Assembly: GCA_049969935.1 (NCBI GenBank)
Contig: JBMFNX010000015.1
Span: 1 to 36,591 of the forward strand
Length of the DNA: 36,591 bases
From: JACIWG01 sp049969935
Lineage (GTDB): Archaea; Thermoproteota; Nitrososphaeria; JACIWG01
Direction of reading: 5' to 3'
The stretch's first letter is position 1; each line of letters begins with the position of its first letter. A program made the position numbers and the translations under genes. Of the stretch, positions 9,110-15,874 are shown one piece after another. The notes beneath the pieces are model-generated. The model did not search any database. It was not told the DNA's origin and saw only the letters and a list, made by a program, of their open reading frames with translations.

Positions 9110-9159
9110 TAGAACATGTGTAGAACAGCTTGTAATTGGATGTTCTAAGGTTTGAACAT
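9110..9159. promoter_or_regulatory. Cluster of GAACA half-sites between divergent genes
   Basis: TAGAACAT (9110-9117) and ATGTTCTA (9140-9147) form a perfect inverted repeat with a 22-base spacer. Further half-sites are TAGAACA at 9121-9127 and TGAACAT at 9153-9159. They lie upstream of the winged-helix gene and behind the beta-propeller gene start, a natural place for autoregulation. A related TGTTCTA occurs at 9663-9669, just after the regulator gene. Confidence 0.4.
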
Positions 9160-9205
9160 TATTCAACAAAACTCTTTTAAGAAACTTTGACTTAAACGAT
9201 GGTGC

Positions 9206-9661
9206 TTGTCAAAAATAACATTACCTGATTCAACGGTAATAGAGTCTGAGCTAACTGGAAAGACCCTTCTAGTATACCTTTATATGCTAAAAAGTAAGAA
9301 GGATACATTTGGAGTTAGAGAAATACAGAGGAAGCTTGGATTTACAAGTCCGAGCGTAGCAATATACCATTTAGAGAAACTGAATTCGCTTGGACTGGTC
9401 GATAAAACCGAGATCGGAGAATATTATATTAAGCGGGAGGTTAAGGTTGGTGTACTAAAATTTTATACAAGAATAGGAAGTCTTCTTCTTCCGAGATACT
9501 TATTTTATTCAACATTTTTTACAGCCATGATATTATATTATCTAGTCTTTTTTGAGCACACTTTTTCAGTTGACCAGATTGTTGCACTAGTTTTTGGAAC
9601 AATAGCATGTATAATATTGTGGTTTGAGACTTTAAAGATATGGAGGGCTAGACCATTCTAG
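9206..9661 (+). CDS. Winged-helix DNA-binding protein with two C-terminal membrane helices
   Basis: Probably a membrane-bound transcription regulator. Residues about 15-80 form a winged helix resembling ArsR/MarR types (FGVREIQRKLGF, PSVAIYHLEKLNSLGLV as recognition helix region, then a short wing). Two hydrophobic segments follow (about 92-117 and 122-143). This layout recalls the crenarchaeal ArnR regulators, but homology is not established. TTG at 9206 is the start used; the ATG at 9199 is in another frame. It probably controls its divergent neighbour, the beta-propeller gene, or itself. Confidence 0.7.
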   Translation: MSKITLPDSTVIESELTGKTLLVYLYMLKSKKDTFGVREIQRKLGFTSPSVAIYHLEKLNSLGLVDKTEIGEYYIKREVKVGVLKFYTRIGSLLLPRYLFYSTFFTAMILYYLVFFEHTFSVDQIVALVFGTIACIILWFETLKIWRARPF

Positions 9662-9719
9662 GTGTTCTAAAATATGGAATTAATAACATATTTGCATTAA
9701 AGCTTATGGTGACAGAATA

Positions 9720-10007
9720 ATGAGAATACTTGTAGCACCAATAATTTTTGCAGTACTATTAGCTGCAGTAGTAATGTTGATTCCAGCATATTTTATAGGA
9801 TACAGTTCAGGACAGATGCAGAGAGTTGGTTCAGAAGGCTATGGAACTGTAAAGTCACCTCAACCAGCTGCAGCCATAGAGTCTTCTCAGACTGCAACGG
9901 CTACTTCTTCAAAAGGTATAAGTTTAACAGACGTTCTCATAATGCTATTTGCATCACTAACCATTTCATTATTCGTGACAATATTGTTTATTAAAATTAG
10001 AGGATAA
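9720..10007 (+). CDS. Small membrane protein, function unknown
   Basis: A 95-residue protein not recognised as a known family. It has an N-terminal hydrophobic helix (about 3-27), a 40-residue linker rich in Ser, Thr, Ala, Gln and Pro that could be exposed and glycosylated, and a second helix (about 70-92) ending in KIRG. It starts 58 bases after the winged-helix gene in the same direction and a TGTTCTA half-site lies in the gap, so both may belong to one regulon. Confidence 0.6.
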   Translation: MRILVAPIIFAVLLAAVVMLIPAYFIGYSSGQMQRVGSEGYGTVKSPQPAAAIESSQTATATSSKGISLTDVLIMLFASLTISLFVTILFIKIRG

Positions 10008-10016
10008 ATTGTGGCT

Positions 10017-10592
10017 CTAGAAGTCTGCAGGCTTGCAAAGCACCTTCCTAACCCTTAAATCGAAAAAGTTCATTGAATAGGCCGGCTTTATCACTAGTGC
10101 TGTATCAGCACCCCTACCGGTTCCAGCAACACATATTACATCTTTGTCGACTGAAATTAGGCCCGCGTCCGCGGCCATCAAAGAAATTTCTACACAAACC
10201 TTTGTGCCTTCTCCAAAACATCTTAGAGCATTTGCTATAATTTCAACTGGGCCTATAGTGTCAAATTTTTTCTTAAATGCTCTTTCCACACCACTGAGCG
10301 CATGTGTTGCAACCAGAATCTTTCCACCATTCCCTTCAATAGCACTTTTATAAGCTTCATTTAGTTCTAGACGCCCTGGCTCTCGAAAGCCAGCACAGTG
10401 GGTTACGACAACAAGATTATAGCCTTTAAAAACTTCTGAAGCCCTTAAACCTGTCTTTCCTGTTGTCGATGCGACAACAATGTCCCTAATGTTGTTTGCT
10501 TCAGCATATTTTTTACAGAACTCTAGAACTTCTTCCGTATGATCTCCACATTCATCAAAATATATTACATTTTCCATAATTTTATGGTTCAT
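10017..10592 (-). CDS. Pyruvate kinase C-terminal-like domain protein (COG1751 type)
   Basis: Stand-alone alpha/beta protein resembling the allosteric C-terminal domain of pyruvate kinase. Seen are VVASTTGKTGLRA (about 40-52), VVTHCAGF near 74, a middle region GKILVATHALSG, and GAGRGAD-like GTGRGADTA near the C-terminus. The family is widespread in archaea without an assigned reaction. At 191 residues it is full length. It converges on the small membrane protein with a nine-base gap and is divergent from the ThDP enzyme (56 bases between starts), a placement that hints at a shared metabolic role but does not prove one. Confidence 0.8.
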   Translation of the reverse strand: MNHKIMENVIYFDECGDHTEEVLEFCKKYAEANNIRDIVVASTTGKTGLRASEVFKGYNLVVVTHCAGFREPGRLELNEAYKSAIEGNGGKILVATHALSGVERAFKKKFDTIGPVEIIANALRCFGEGTKVCVEISLMAADAGLISVDKDVICVAGTGRGADTALVIKPAYSMNFFDLRVRKVLCKPADF

Positions 10593-10648
10593 ACGATAGA
10601 CTATTAACTTTTTATACTCAAATTTTTCACTTACAACTGTGCTAATTT

Positions 10649-12331
10649 ATGAAAGGAAGCGATTATATAGCTTATTGTTTGATTCAAGAGAATGTTGACA
10701 CAATTTTTACTGTAGCTGCTGAAAACATTTATCCACTATTACAGTCCAGTCTAAAAGGCGGTTTAAAGGTTATAAACTCGAAGCTTGAGCTTTCAGCAGC
10801 CTTCATGGCTCTCACATACTCGAGGCTGAAGAGGAAGCCTTCAGTCTTGTTAGTTACGGGAGGGCCTGGAATTATAGGTTCACTTTCTCCTATAGCCGAG
10901 GCTAGAATAGAAGGTGATCCGATGCTTGTATTTTCAACATTGCCGCCCAACGATGGTAAAAGAACACACATGCACCAGTTTATAGAGGACAAGGATCAGA
11001 GTAGAATACTTGAGCCTATAACGAAGAAGCAATTTAAGATTAGAGAATTTAAGATGATAGCTGAGGTTGTTTCTAAAGCGTTCAAGGAGTCGGTTGAAGG
11101 AAAACCTGGACCAGTATACATCGAATTTTGTGTAGAAGTTTTAAGAGAGGAAGGCGATCCAGTCGAGTACAAAAGAGAGGAAACTGTTGTCCGAAAGCCT
11201 TCAGCTAATGAGGTTGAGATGGTCATAGACTATATTTTGGGCTCCAAATTTCCTGCTATAATCGCCGGTAGAGGAGTTTATCTTTCAGATTCTGTAGAAG
11301 AAATTTTGAAACTGTCTCGGATACTTGATGCACCTCTCACCACAACTATAATGGCTAAGGGAATTGTTCCAAAAGACTTTGAACTCTATGCTGGCGTTGC
11401 AGCTGGAAAAAGTGGAAACATTACAGCAGAAAAAGTTCTTGAAAAATCTGATCTTGTAATTGCTATAGGAAATAGGTTTAGTGAAATGGGGACTGGAAGG
11501 TACAGTCTTAAATTTTCAGGAAAACTTGTTCACGTTAATGTTACAGAAGAAGATATAGGTAGAGTCTTTAAACCTGATATTGGAATAGTTTCAGATGCAA
11601 AAGAATTTCTTAAAATTCTCTTGAAAAAGTTAGAAGAGAAAAATGTTAGTAGAAAATGTGATGCTGGTGAAACTGTTAAAGAGCTTTGGAAAATGGAGGA
11701 AAAGGAACTAGAAAAATTGTATAGTTCATTAAGAGAGGGGCCTATAAAATCTTGGGAGGTAATTGATACAATAAAACAGTTTATTGATGGAGACGCCATA
11801 ATTGTAGGCGATGTGGGAGCACACAGAATTGAGACGTTTATAATGCCATTGCATGCACCACAAACATATATTGCGACAACAAGCTACGTTTCAATGGGCT
11901 TAGCAGTGCCAGGGGCTGTTGCAGCGTCAATACTCTTTCCAGAAAGGCAGGTTATTGGAATAGTTGGAGATGGAGGATTTCTAATGACAGGCCTTGAAAT
12001 TTCTACCGCAGTACAGTATAATGCGAAACCAGTTATTATAATATTCAACGATTCATCTTACAAAGTTTTAAGAATATATGAGCATGCAAGATACCATACA
12101 GACACTGAAGAATTATATAAGCTTCCTTCAACAGACTTTTCAAAGATAGCGGAGGGACTTGGTGCAAAGGGTATAAAAATTTGTAAAAGAAGACAGTTAT
12201 ATCAAAAATTTAAGGAGGCATTTGAATGGAGTAATGGCCCTGTCGTTGTTGACGTCAAAATTGATCCAGAAACAATACCTGTTCCATTCCAAAGACTATA
12301 TTCAAGCAAAATGATTAATGAAATACGATAA
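10649..12331 (+). CDS. Thiamine diphosphate-dependent enzyme, acetolactate synthase large-subunit-like
   Basis: ThDP enzyme of the pyruvate oxidase/acetohydroxyacid synthase/sulfopyruvate-decarboxylase superfamily. Three domains are visible: N-terminal PYR domain with Glu47 (LELSAAFMA) that activates the cofactor, a middle domain (about 185-330), and a C-terminal PP domain with G440-D441-G442 and Asn467 about 27 residues on, the Mg-ThDP motif. Length (560) is usual. No small regulatory subunit (ilvN) or other branched-chain biosynthesis gene is nearby, and the sequence is divergent, so the substrate is open. A TTTATACT element about 35 bases before the ATG is a likely promoter. Confidence 0.82.
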   Translation: MKGSDYIAYCLIQENVDTIFTVAAENIYPLLQSSLKGGLKVINSKLELSAAFMALTYSRLKRKPSVLLVTGGPGIIGSLSPIAEARIEGDPMLVFSTLPPNDGKRTHMHQFIEDKDQSRILEPITKKQFKIREFKMIAEVVSKAFKESVEGKPGPVYIEFCVEVLREEGDPVEYKREETVVRKPSANEVEMVIDYILGSKFPAIIAGRGVYLSDSVEEILKLSRILDAPLTTTIMAKGIVPKDFELYAGVAAGKSGNITAEKVLEKSDLVIAIGNRFSEMGTGRYSLKFSGKLVHVNVTEEDIGRVFKPDIGIVSDAKEFLKILLKKLEEKNVSRKCDAGETVKELWKMEEKELEKLYSSLREGPIKSWEVIDTIKQFIDGDAIIVGDVGAHRIETFIMPLHAPQTYIATTSYVSMGLAVPGAVAASILFPERQVIGIVGDGGFLMTGLEISTAVQYNAKPVIIIFNDSSYKVLRIYEHARYHTDTEELYKLPSTDFSKIAEGLGAKGIKICKRRQLYQKFKEAFEWSNGPVVVDVKIDPETIPVPFQRLYSSKMINEIR

Positions 12332-12415
12332 AATTTTTTGGTTCAAAATAGGGTTACATAAAAGGGAAAATTTAAAAGAATAGAAAAATGTGGTAAGAGT
12401 GGACAGTGACCGAAT

Positions 12416-12583
12416 ATGCCAATAACAGACCCTATTAAAAAGCAGATTGCACAGCAGAGGAGACTATTCTTTAAAATATGTTTAAAGTGTGGTGGAAAAA
12501 ATAGTATACGTGCTGAAAAGTGTAGAAAATGCGGTTCAAAAGAGCTTAGACTTAAAAACAGGCAAGTTGGACCGAAAAAGTAG
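12416..12583 (+). CDS. rpl40e: 50S ribosomal protein eL40 (L40e)
   Basis: A 55-residue basic zinc protein of the large ribosomal subunit. The C4 zinc knuckle reads CLKCGG (22-27) and CRKCGS (36-41); the start MPITDP and the end in GPKK are characteristic. In eukaryotes the homologue is made as a ubiquitin fusion; here it stands alone. A TTTAAAAG element about 45 bases upstream is a possible TATA box. tRNA-Val begins eight bases after the stop, so the two may share a transcript. Confidence 0.93.
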   Translation: MPITDPIKKQIAQQRRLFFKICLKCGGKNSIRAEKCRKCGSKELRLKNRQVGPKK

Positions 12584-12591
12584 GGTAAAGT

Positions 12592-12668
12592 GGGCCAGTG
12601 GTCTAGACTGGTAGGACGAATCCCTCACACGGATTAGGTCGTCGGTTCAAGTCCGACCTGGCCCACCA
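12592..12668 (+). tRNA. tRNA-Val (anticodon CAC)
   Basis: GGGCCAG (12592-12598) pairs with CTGGCCC (12658-12664), followed by A and an encoded CCA. The D arm is GTCT/GGAC, the anticodon stem AATCC/GGATT encloses loop CT-CAC-AC, and the T arm is GTCGG-TTCAAGT-CCGAC. There is no intron. It follows the eL40 gene by eight bases. Confidence 0.97.
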
Positions 12669-12719
12669 TTTTAGTACCCAATACCTTAATGTCCACTGTT
12701 TTATAGTAATAATATTGGA

Positions 12720-12763
12720 AAATGGCGGCCGTGAAGAAAACCATAATGTCTAGAACGCCATTT
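12720..12763. repeat. Inverted repeat with 28-base loop downstream of tRNA-Val
   Basis: AAATGGCG (12720-12727) and CGCCATTT (12756-12763) are perfectly complementary and followed by a T-rich run (TTTCTTTAATTCTT). It could be a terminator-like hairpin or the closing stem of a small RNA. GTGAAGA just inside the left arm resembles a box C with one mismatch, but no clear box D is seen, so no RNA class is assigned. Confidence 0.3.
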
Positions 12764-12815
12764 CTTTAATTCTTATCACTTAATTGGTTTATAATATTAG
12801 GGTTGGAGATGTTAA

Positions 12816-12887
12816 ATGATATTGGTCTACATTGATGGATCATGTGAACTATATGGAGGAATCTTTAATTATGGATTTATCATATAA
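12816..12887 (+). pseudogene. Remnant of an RNase HI 5' end
   Basis: A 23-codon frame starting at an ATG with GGAG nearby and a TTTATAAT promoter-like element at about 12788. It reads VYIDGSCE, then GG and NYGFII, before tandem stops TAA TAA. This matches the first beta strand and the catalytic-Asp region of archaeal RNase HI and resembles the real gene 280 bases downstream (VYIDGLC ... TYGFVIY). No RNase HI core follows. It looks like a duplicated or displaced 5' end of rnhA; see findings. Confidence 0.5.
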
Positions 12888-12894
12888 TAAAACC

Positions 12895-13110
12895 ATGCAA
12901 ATAGAAGTTGAAAAAGCGTGGATGGCAAGATTAATTGATGCTGAGGAAACTGTTAGCATAAGCAAACAGAAAAGTTTCGGCCACCCTAATCCACACTATT
13001 ATGTCGTCAGCTATTCTCGACTAAAGTCGGGAGTTTCCTTAAGCGACCTTTATGAATTAAATAAAAAAGTAAAGAGTGTGGGGGAGGTGATAAGTAAATG
13101 CCCATCATAG
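12895..13110 (+). CDS. Hypothetical 71-residue protein between two RNase HI 5' ends
   Basis: Not recognised. From the ATG at 12895 it encodes a charged, soluble 71-residue protein with an AEETVSIS stretch and a C-terminal half suggestive of two helices (SLSDLYELNKKVK). The frame stays open upstream to 12832, but that part lies over the RNase HI remnant and is probably not translated. Its last four codons overlap the ATG of the RNase HI frame at 13098, which is preceded by GGGGGAGGTGAT, so the two may be coupled. It may be inserted material. Confidence 0.45.
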   Translation: MQIEVEKAWMARLIDAEETVSISKQKSFGHPNPHYYVVSYSRLKSGVSLSDLYELNKKVKSVGEVISKCPS

Positions 13111-13536
13111 TCTATATTGATGGGCTCTGTTAGCGAGCCTGTGAACCCTAATGGTGTTGCAACTTATGGATTTGTAATTTATAGTGACAGTAAGAGTATT
13201 GCACGAGAATATGGTGTTGTTGGAGAGGGTGAAGGCATGTCAAATAATTTGGGTGAATATGCAGCATTGTGTGGGGCGTTAAGGGCTCTTATTAGGTTAA
13301 ATTTGACTGAGGAAGAGGTGGTTGTTAAATCTGATTCCAAACTTTTGGTTAATCAAATGAATGGTGTTTGGAAATGCCATGGAGGCTACTATGTTTCCAA
13401 ATATATTGAGGCAAAGGAATTGGTTAAATCTTTTAAAAGCATTAAGTTCATCTGGATTCCAAGGGAAGATAATAGCGAGGCAGACAGCTTAAGTAGAAGA
13501 GCGTATGAAGAATACTTGCGTTCACATCAACAATAG
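13098..13536 (+). pseudogene. rnhA: RNase HI, archaeal type, with a 5' frameshift
   Basis: RNase HI cleaves RNA in RNA-DNA hybrids. From the ATG at 13098 the frame reads MPIIVYIDGLC and then TAG (13131-13133). One frame over the family pattern resumes at once: EPVNPNG, TYGFVIY, NNLGEYAAL, SDSKLLVNQMNG, IWIPREDNSEADSLSR. Removing four bases (TTAG) restores the family sequence DGLCEPVNP. As it stands, the catalytic Asp of YIDG is separated from the other acidic residues (Glu of GEYAAL, Asp of SDSK, Asp near the C-terminus). Reinitiation at TTG 13117 gives a 139-residue product without that Asp. This is either a recent mutation, a sequencing error or programmed frameshifting. Confidence 0.75.
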
Positions 13537-13708
13537 TTTCTTTAGAGAAAGTAGGATAGGCTAGTTGAAATAAAATAATATTACTCTTATAATGTTCTCA
13601 ACAAAATTTTTGCACCTAATATGTGTTAAATAAAATGTTAGAATAGATGTTTTTACCCACTTCATTTTAAATTTAAATAAATGTGGTTTTAACCCGTAAA
13701 ACGATAGA

Positions 13709-14260
13709 ATGTATACATTTGTTCCAACCAAATATTTTTTGACTAAGGGTGTAGGTGTTCATAAGGATAGACTTGCAAGTTTTGAGCTCGCACTCAGAGA
13801 TGCTGGCATCCAGCATTGTAATATTGTCCAAGTTTCTAGCATAATACCGCCTACAGCAAAAAGGATTCCAAAAAGCGAGGGCCTAAAATATATTAGACCC
13901 GGCCAAATAATATTTGTTGTTATGAGCAGAAACGAGACAAATGAACCTAATAGACTTATTGCTGCATCTGTCGGCTTAGCTATTCCCCAAGATAAAAATA
14001 TGTACGGATACCTTTCAGAGTTTCACGCATACGGTATGACAGCTGAAAAGTGCGGCGAATATGCTGAAGATCTTGCAGCATACATGCTCGCTTCAACATT
14101 AGGTCTCGAGTTTGATCCTGAAAAAAGCTATGATGAACAGAAAGAACAGTGGCTTATTTCTGGAAAAATTGTTAAAACATCTAATATTACACAGTCAGCT
14201 GAAGGAGATAAGAACGGTAACTGGACAACAGTTATTGCTGCCGCAGTCTTTCTGCCATAA
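13709..14260 (+). CDS. pdaD: Pyruvoyl-dependent arginine decarboxylase
   Basis: Converts arginine to agmatine, used in archaea for polyamines and for agmatidine at C34 of tRNA-Ile. The proenzyme cuts itself between two serines to form a beta chain and an alpha chain with an N-terminal pyruvoyl group: QVSSIIPP gives Ser43/Ser44. Other family features are LTKGVGVH near the start, EFHAYGMTAEKCGEYAED, and a C-terminal end in AAAVFLP. Length (183) is close to the Methanocaldococcus enzyme. A TTTAAATAAAT element lies about 30 bases upstream. It stands alone between RNase HI and eL38. Confidence 0.93.
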   Translation: MYTFVPTKYFLTKGVGVHKDRLASFELALRDAGIQHCNIVQVSSIIPPTAKRIPKSEGLKYIRPGQIIFVVMSRNETNEPNRLIAASVGLAIPQDKNMYGYLSEFHAYGMTAEKCGEYAEDLAAYMLASTLGLEFDPEKSYDEQKEQWLISGKIVKTSNITQSAEGDKNGNWTTVIAAAVFLP

Positions 14261-14314
14261 AAGATTTTTGCTAAATTTTTTATAATATTGGTTAAGAGAT
14301 ATGGTTGAGTGGAG

Positions 14315-14617
14315 ATGCCAAGAGAAGTATTTGATATTAAAGAGTTTACAAAAATAGCTTCAGGTGCAAGGGAGATAAGAGTTGTTTGGAAGGAGGATTT
14401 TGCTAAGGTTAAGGCAAGGACAAATAATATCCTTTACACTTGCAAGATGCCCTTAGATGCTGTTGAGAAGTTCCTCTCCAGCTATAAGGGTACAGTAAAA
14501 GAATTTAATGAGAGGCCTAAGATAGAAGAGAGGCCAAGAAGGTCGCAAAGACGGAGAGCAAAACAGGCAGTGGAAGGCCAGGAAGCATCTTCCTCCTCTC
14601 AAGAAGAAGGAGCGTAG
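14315..14617 (+). CDS. rpl38e: 50S ribosomal protein eL38 (L38e) with a long charged C-terminal tail
   Basis: Small large-subunit protein present in only some archaea. Residues 1-65 match eL38: MPREVFDIKEF at the start, KVKARTNNILYT in the middle, then a helix and GTVKEF. The remaining 35 residues are unusual: a basic stretch (RPRRSQRRR) followed by a Ser/Glu end (SSSSQEEGA). A GTG at 14309 would add two residues; ATG 14315 fits the family start. The tail-coding part overlaps, in convergent orientation, the last 101 bases of the presenilin-like gene. Confidence 0.82.
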   Translation: MPREVFDIKEFTKIASGAREIRVVWKEDFAKVKARTNNILYTCKMPLDAVEKFLSSYKGTVKEFNERPKIEERPRRSQRRRAKQAVEGQEASSSSQEEGA

Positions 14618-15332
14618 AGAGTACACCAATTTTAACCAGAATAATTGAGGTTAAGGCTAAAATTTCTCCTCCAACACTGTAAGCTAAACCTGTTGCAAGA
14701 GAATAGAATAGTAGGTCACCCATCCCAACTTCAATATCCTCAACCCTTACAAGAAGCAACGAAATTTCACTGGAGTGTAGACTGTGCGCTAAATGCTTCA
14801 ACGGGCCTCTAAAAACTTCATATAGGTCGAAAAGAGAGAATCCTACGAGAAGCAGGCCTGTAGCGAGGTCAGAGAACATTAACTTTATGAGGAAAGCGCT
14901 TGATCCAGCCATAAAAATTGTTATTATTAGGTTTGGTATTGTAAACTTTTTCCAGAATATATATAATGTTATTGGAAAAAGTATTATGCTTACAAAGTTG
15001 ATTAATTCTTCCCTATAGTATATGGTGCCTTCAAGGAGTAGGGATGATGATGTCAAGAACAGGGCGCAGCAGAGTAGACTCTTGAGCACTAGAAGAATGT
15101 ATTCTAATCGTATAACCTTTTTCCTCACTATCCATAGAAAGAGGAAGGATACGGCTAAAGAGATTGTTATCAAATATAGTGTGTTTCCTGTTGCAACATA
15201 TATGTCTGATGTTGCTGGAACAAGTGGTTCACTATAAATTTTTTTGGAAAAAGATAGTAGGGCTAAGGTTATAGCTTCAGAAGCCAAGATTATTAAAGAC
15301 AGTTTAAAGAATATGCTTTTTACCATATTCAC
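14517..15332 (-). CDS. Presenilin/signal-peptide-peptidase-like intramembrane aspartyl protease
   Basis: Polytopic membrane protein (about eight or nine hydrophobic segments, 271 residues) with the three signatures of family A22. Asp169 lies in a membrane segment (SLFDLYEV, in place of YD), Asp206 in GMGDLLFY (GxGD), and P251-G-L-P-L-P matches the PALP motif. It should cut membrane helices of other proteins. The GTG start overlaps the archaemetzincin stop (GTGA), giving translational coupling; an ATG two codons on is an alternative. The essential PGLPLP motif lies close to the overlap with the eL38 tail. Confidence 0.8.
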   Translation of the reverse strand: MNMVKSIFFKLSLIILASEAITLALLSFSKKIYSEPLVPATSDIYVATGNTLYLITISLAVSFLFLWIVRKKVIRLEYILLVLKSLLCCALFLTSSSLLLEGTIYYREELINFVSIILFPITLYIFWKKFTIPNLIITIFMAGSSAFLIKLMFSDLATGLLLVGFSLFDLYEVFRGPLKHLAHSLHSSEISLLLVRVEDIEVGMGDLLFYSLATGLAYSVGGEILALTSIILVKIGVLSTLLLLERRKMLPGLPLPVLLSVFATFLASLLS

Positions 15333-15874
15333 CTTAATCCCTTCAACTTTTCTCTACAATTGTTACATAGTATGGGAAGTTTGTCGTCAACCTGTTTTAT
15401 TGTGTTAGCAAACGACATTATACATGTTGACTCAGGACAATGTGTTAGGCCGAGAAGGTGGCCTATTTCGTGAGCGCTTTCCTTAAAAATTCTTTCTTCA
15501 ACAGTCCTAGCGCCAGTGAAAAGTTCTCTGGAGATTACTGTTAGTCTTGCAGTAGAGAGTATGGCGACCTTCTTAACAGTGTTCGTTACTCCAAAGACAA
15601 AGTTCATGTTTGGCATGGAAATGTCTATTGCCGTAACACCCAAAGTTTTACCCTTTTTATCCGAATCTCTTACAGCAGCAATCTTTTCTATTATCAAGTC
15701 AGCCTTAAACTGTCTTCTTACACCATCATATTCTTTAGAAGAAAGAGGTATAACGTTTACTGAAACATCTGGCTCTCTATCATAGAATTTTATTGCAGCC
15801 TCAATCTGGCTCATAAACTTGTATCCGTCCATATTGTAGACGGGGTAGACTGTAATCTTTTCTCTAAAGCTCAT
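15329..15874 (-). CDS. amzA: Archaemetzincin, zinc metalloprotease
   Basis: Small soluble zinc protease. From the ATG at 15874 the catalytic motif is H135-E136-x-x-H139-x-x-G-x-x-H145, followed by C146 and C151 and then C170-x2-C173 for a structural zinc. The Met-turn is within CIMSF. These match the archaemetzincin family (M54). Length (181) is typical. A TTG at 15886 would add four residues, but GGTGGTG sits just before the ATG. It is second in a three-gene minus-strand operon, overlapping the gene before by 11 bases and the gene after by four. Confidence 0.92.
   Translation of the reverse strand: MSFREKITVYPVYNMDGYKFMSQIEAAIKFYDREPDVSVNVIPLSSKEYDGVRRQFKADLIIEKIAAVRDSDKKGKTLGVTAIDISMPNMNFVFGVTNTVKKVAILSTARLTVISRELFTGARTVEERIFKESAHEIGHLLGLTHCPESTCIMSFANTIKQVDDKLPILCNNCREKLKGLR

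Noticed and set aside
12720..12763. Box C/D guide RNA
   Set aside because: A near box C (GTGAAGA) is present but there is no proper CTGA box D or internal D'/C' pair. It was kept only as an inverted repeat.
12832..12894. Longer 92-codon version of the 71-residue protein
   Set aside because: The extra 21 codons lie over the RNase HI remnant in another frame, and the ribosome site there belongs to the ATG at 12816.
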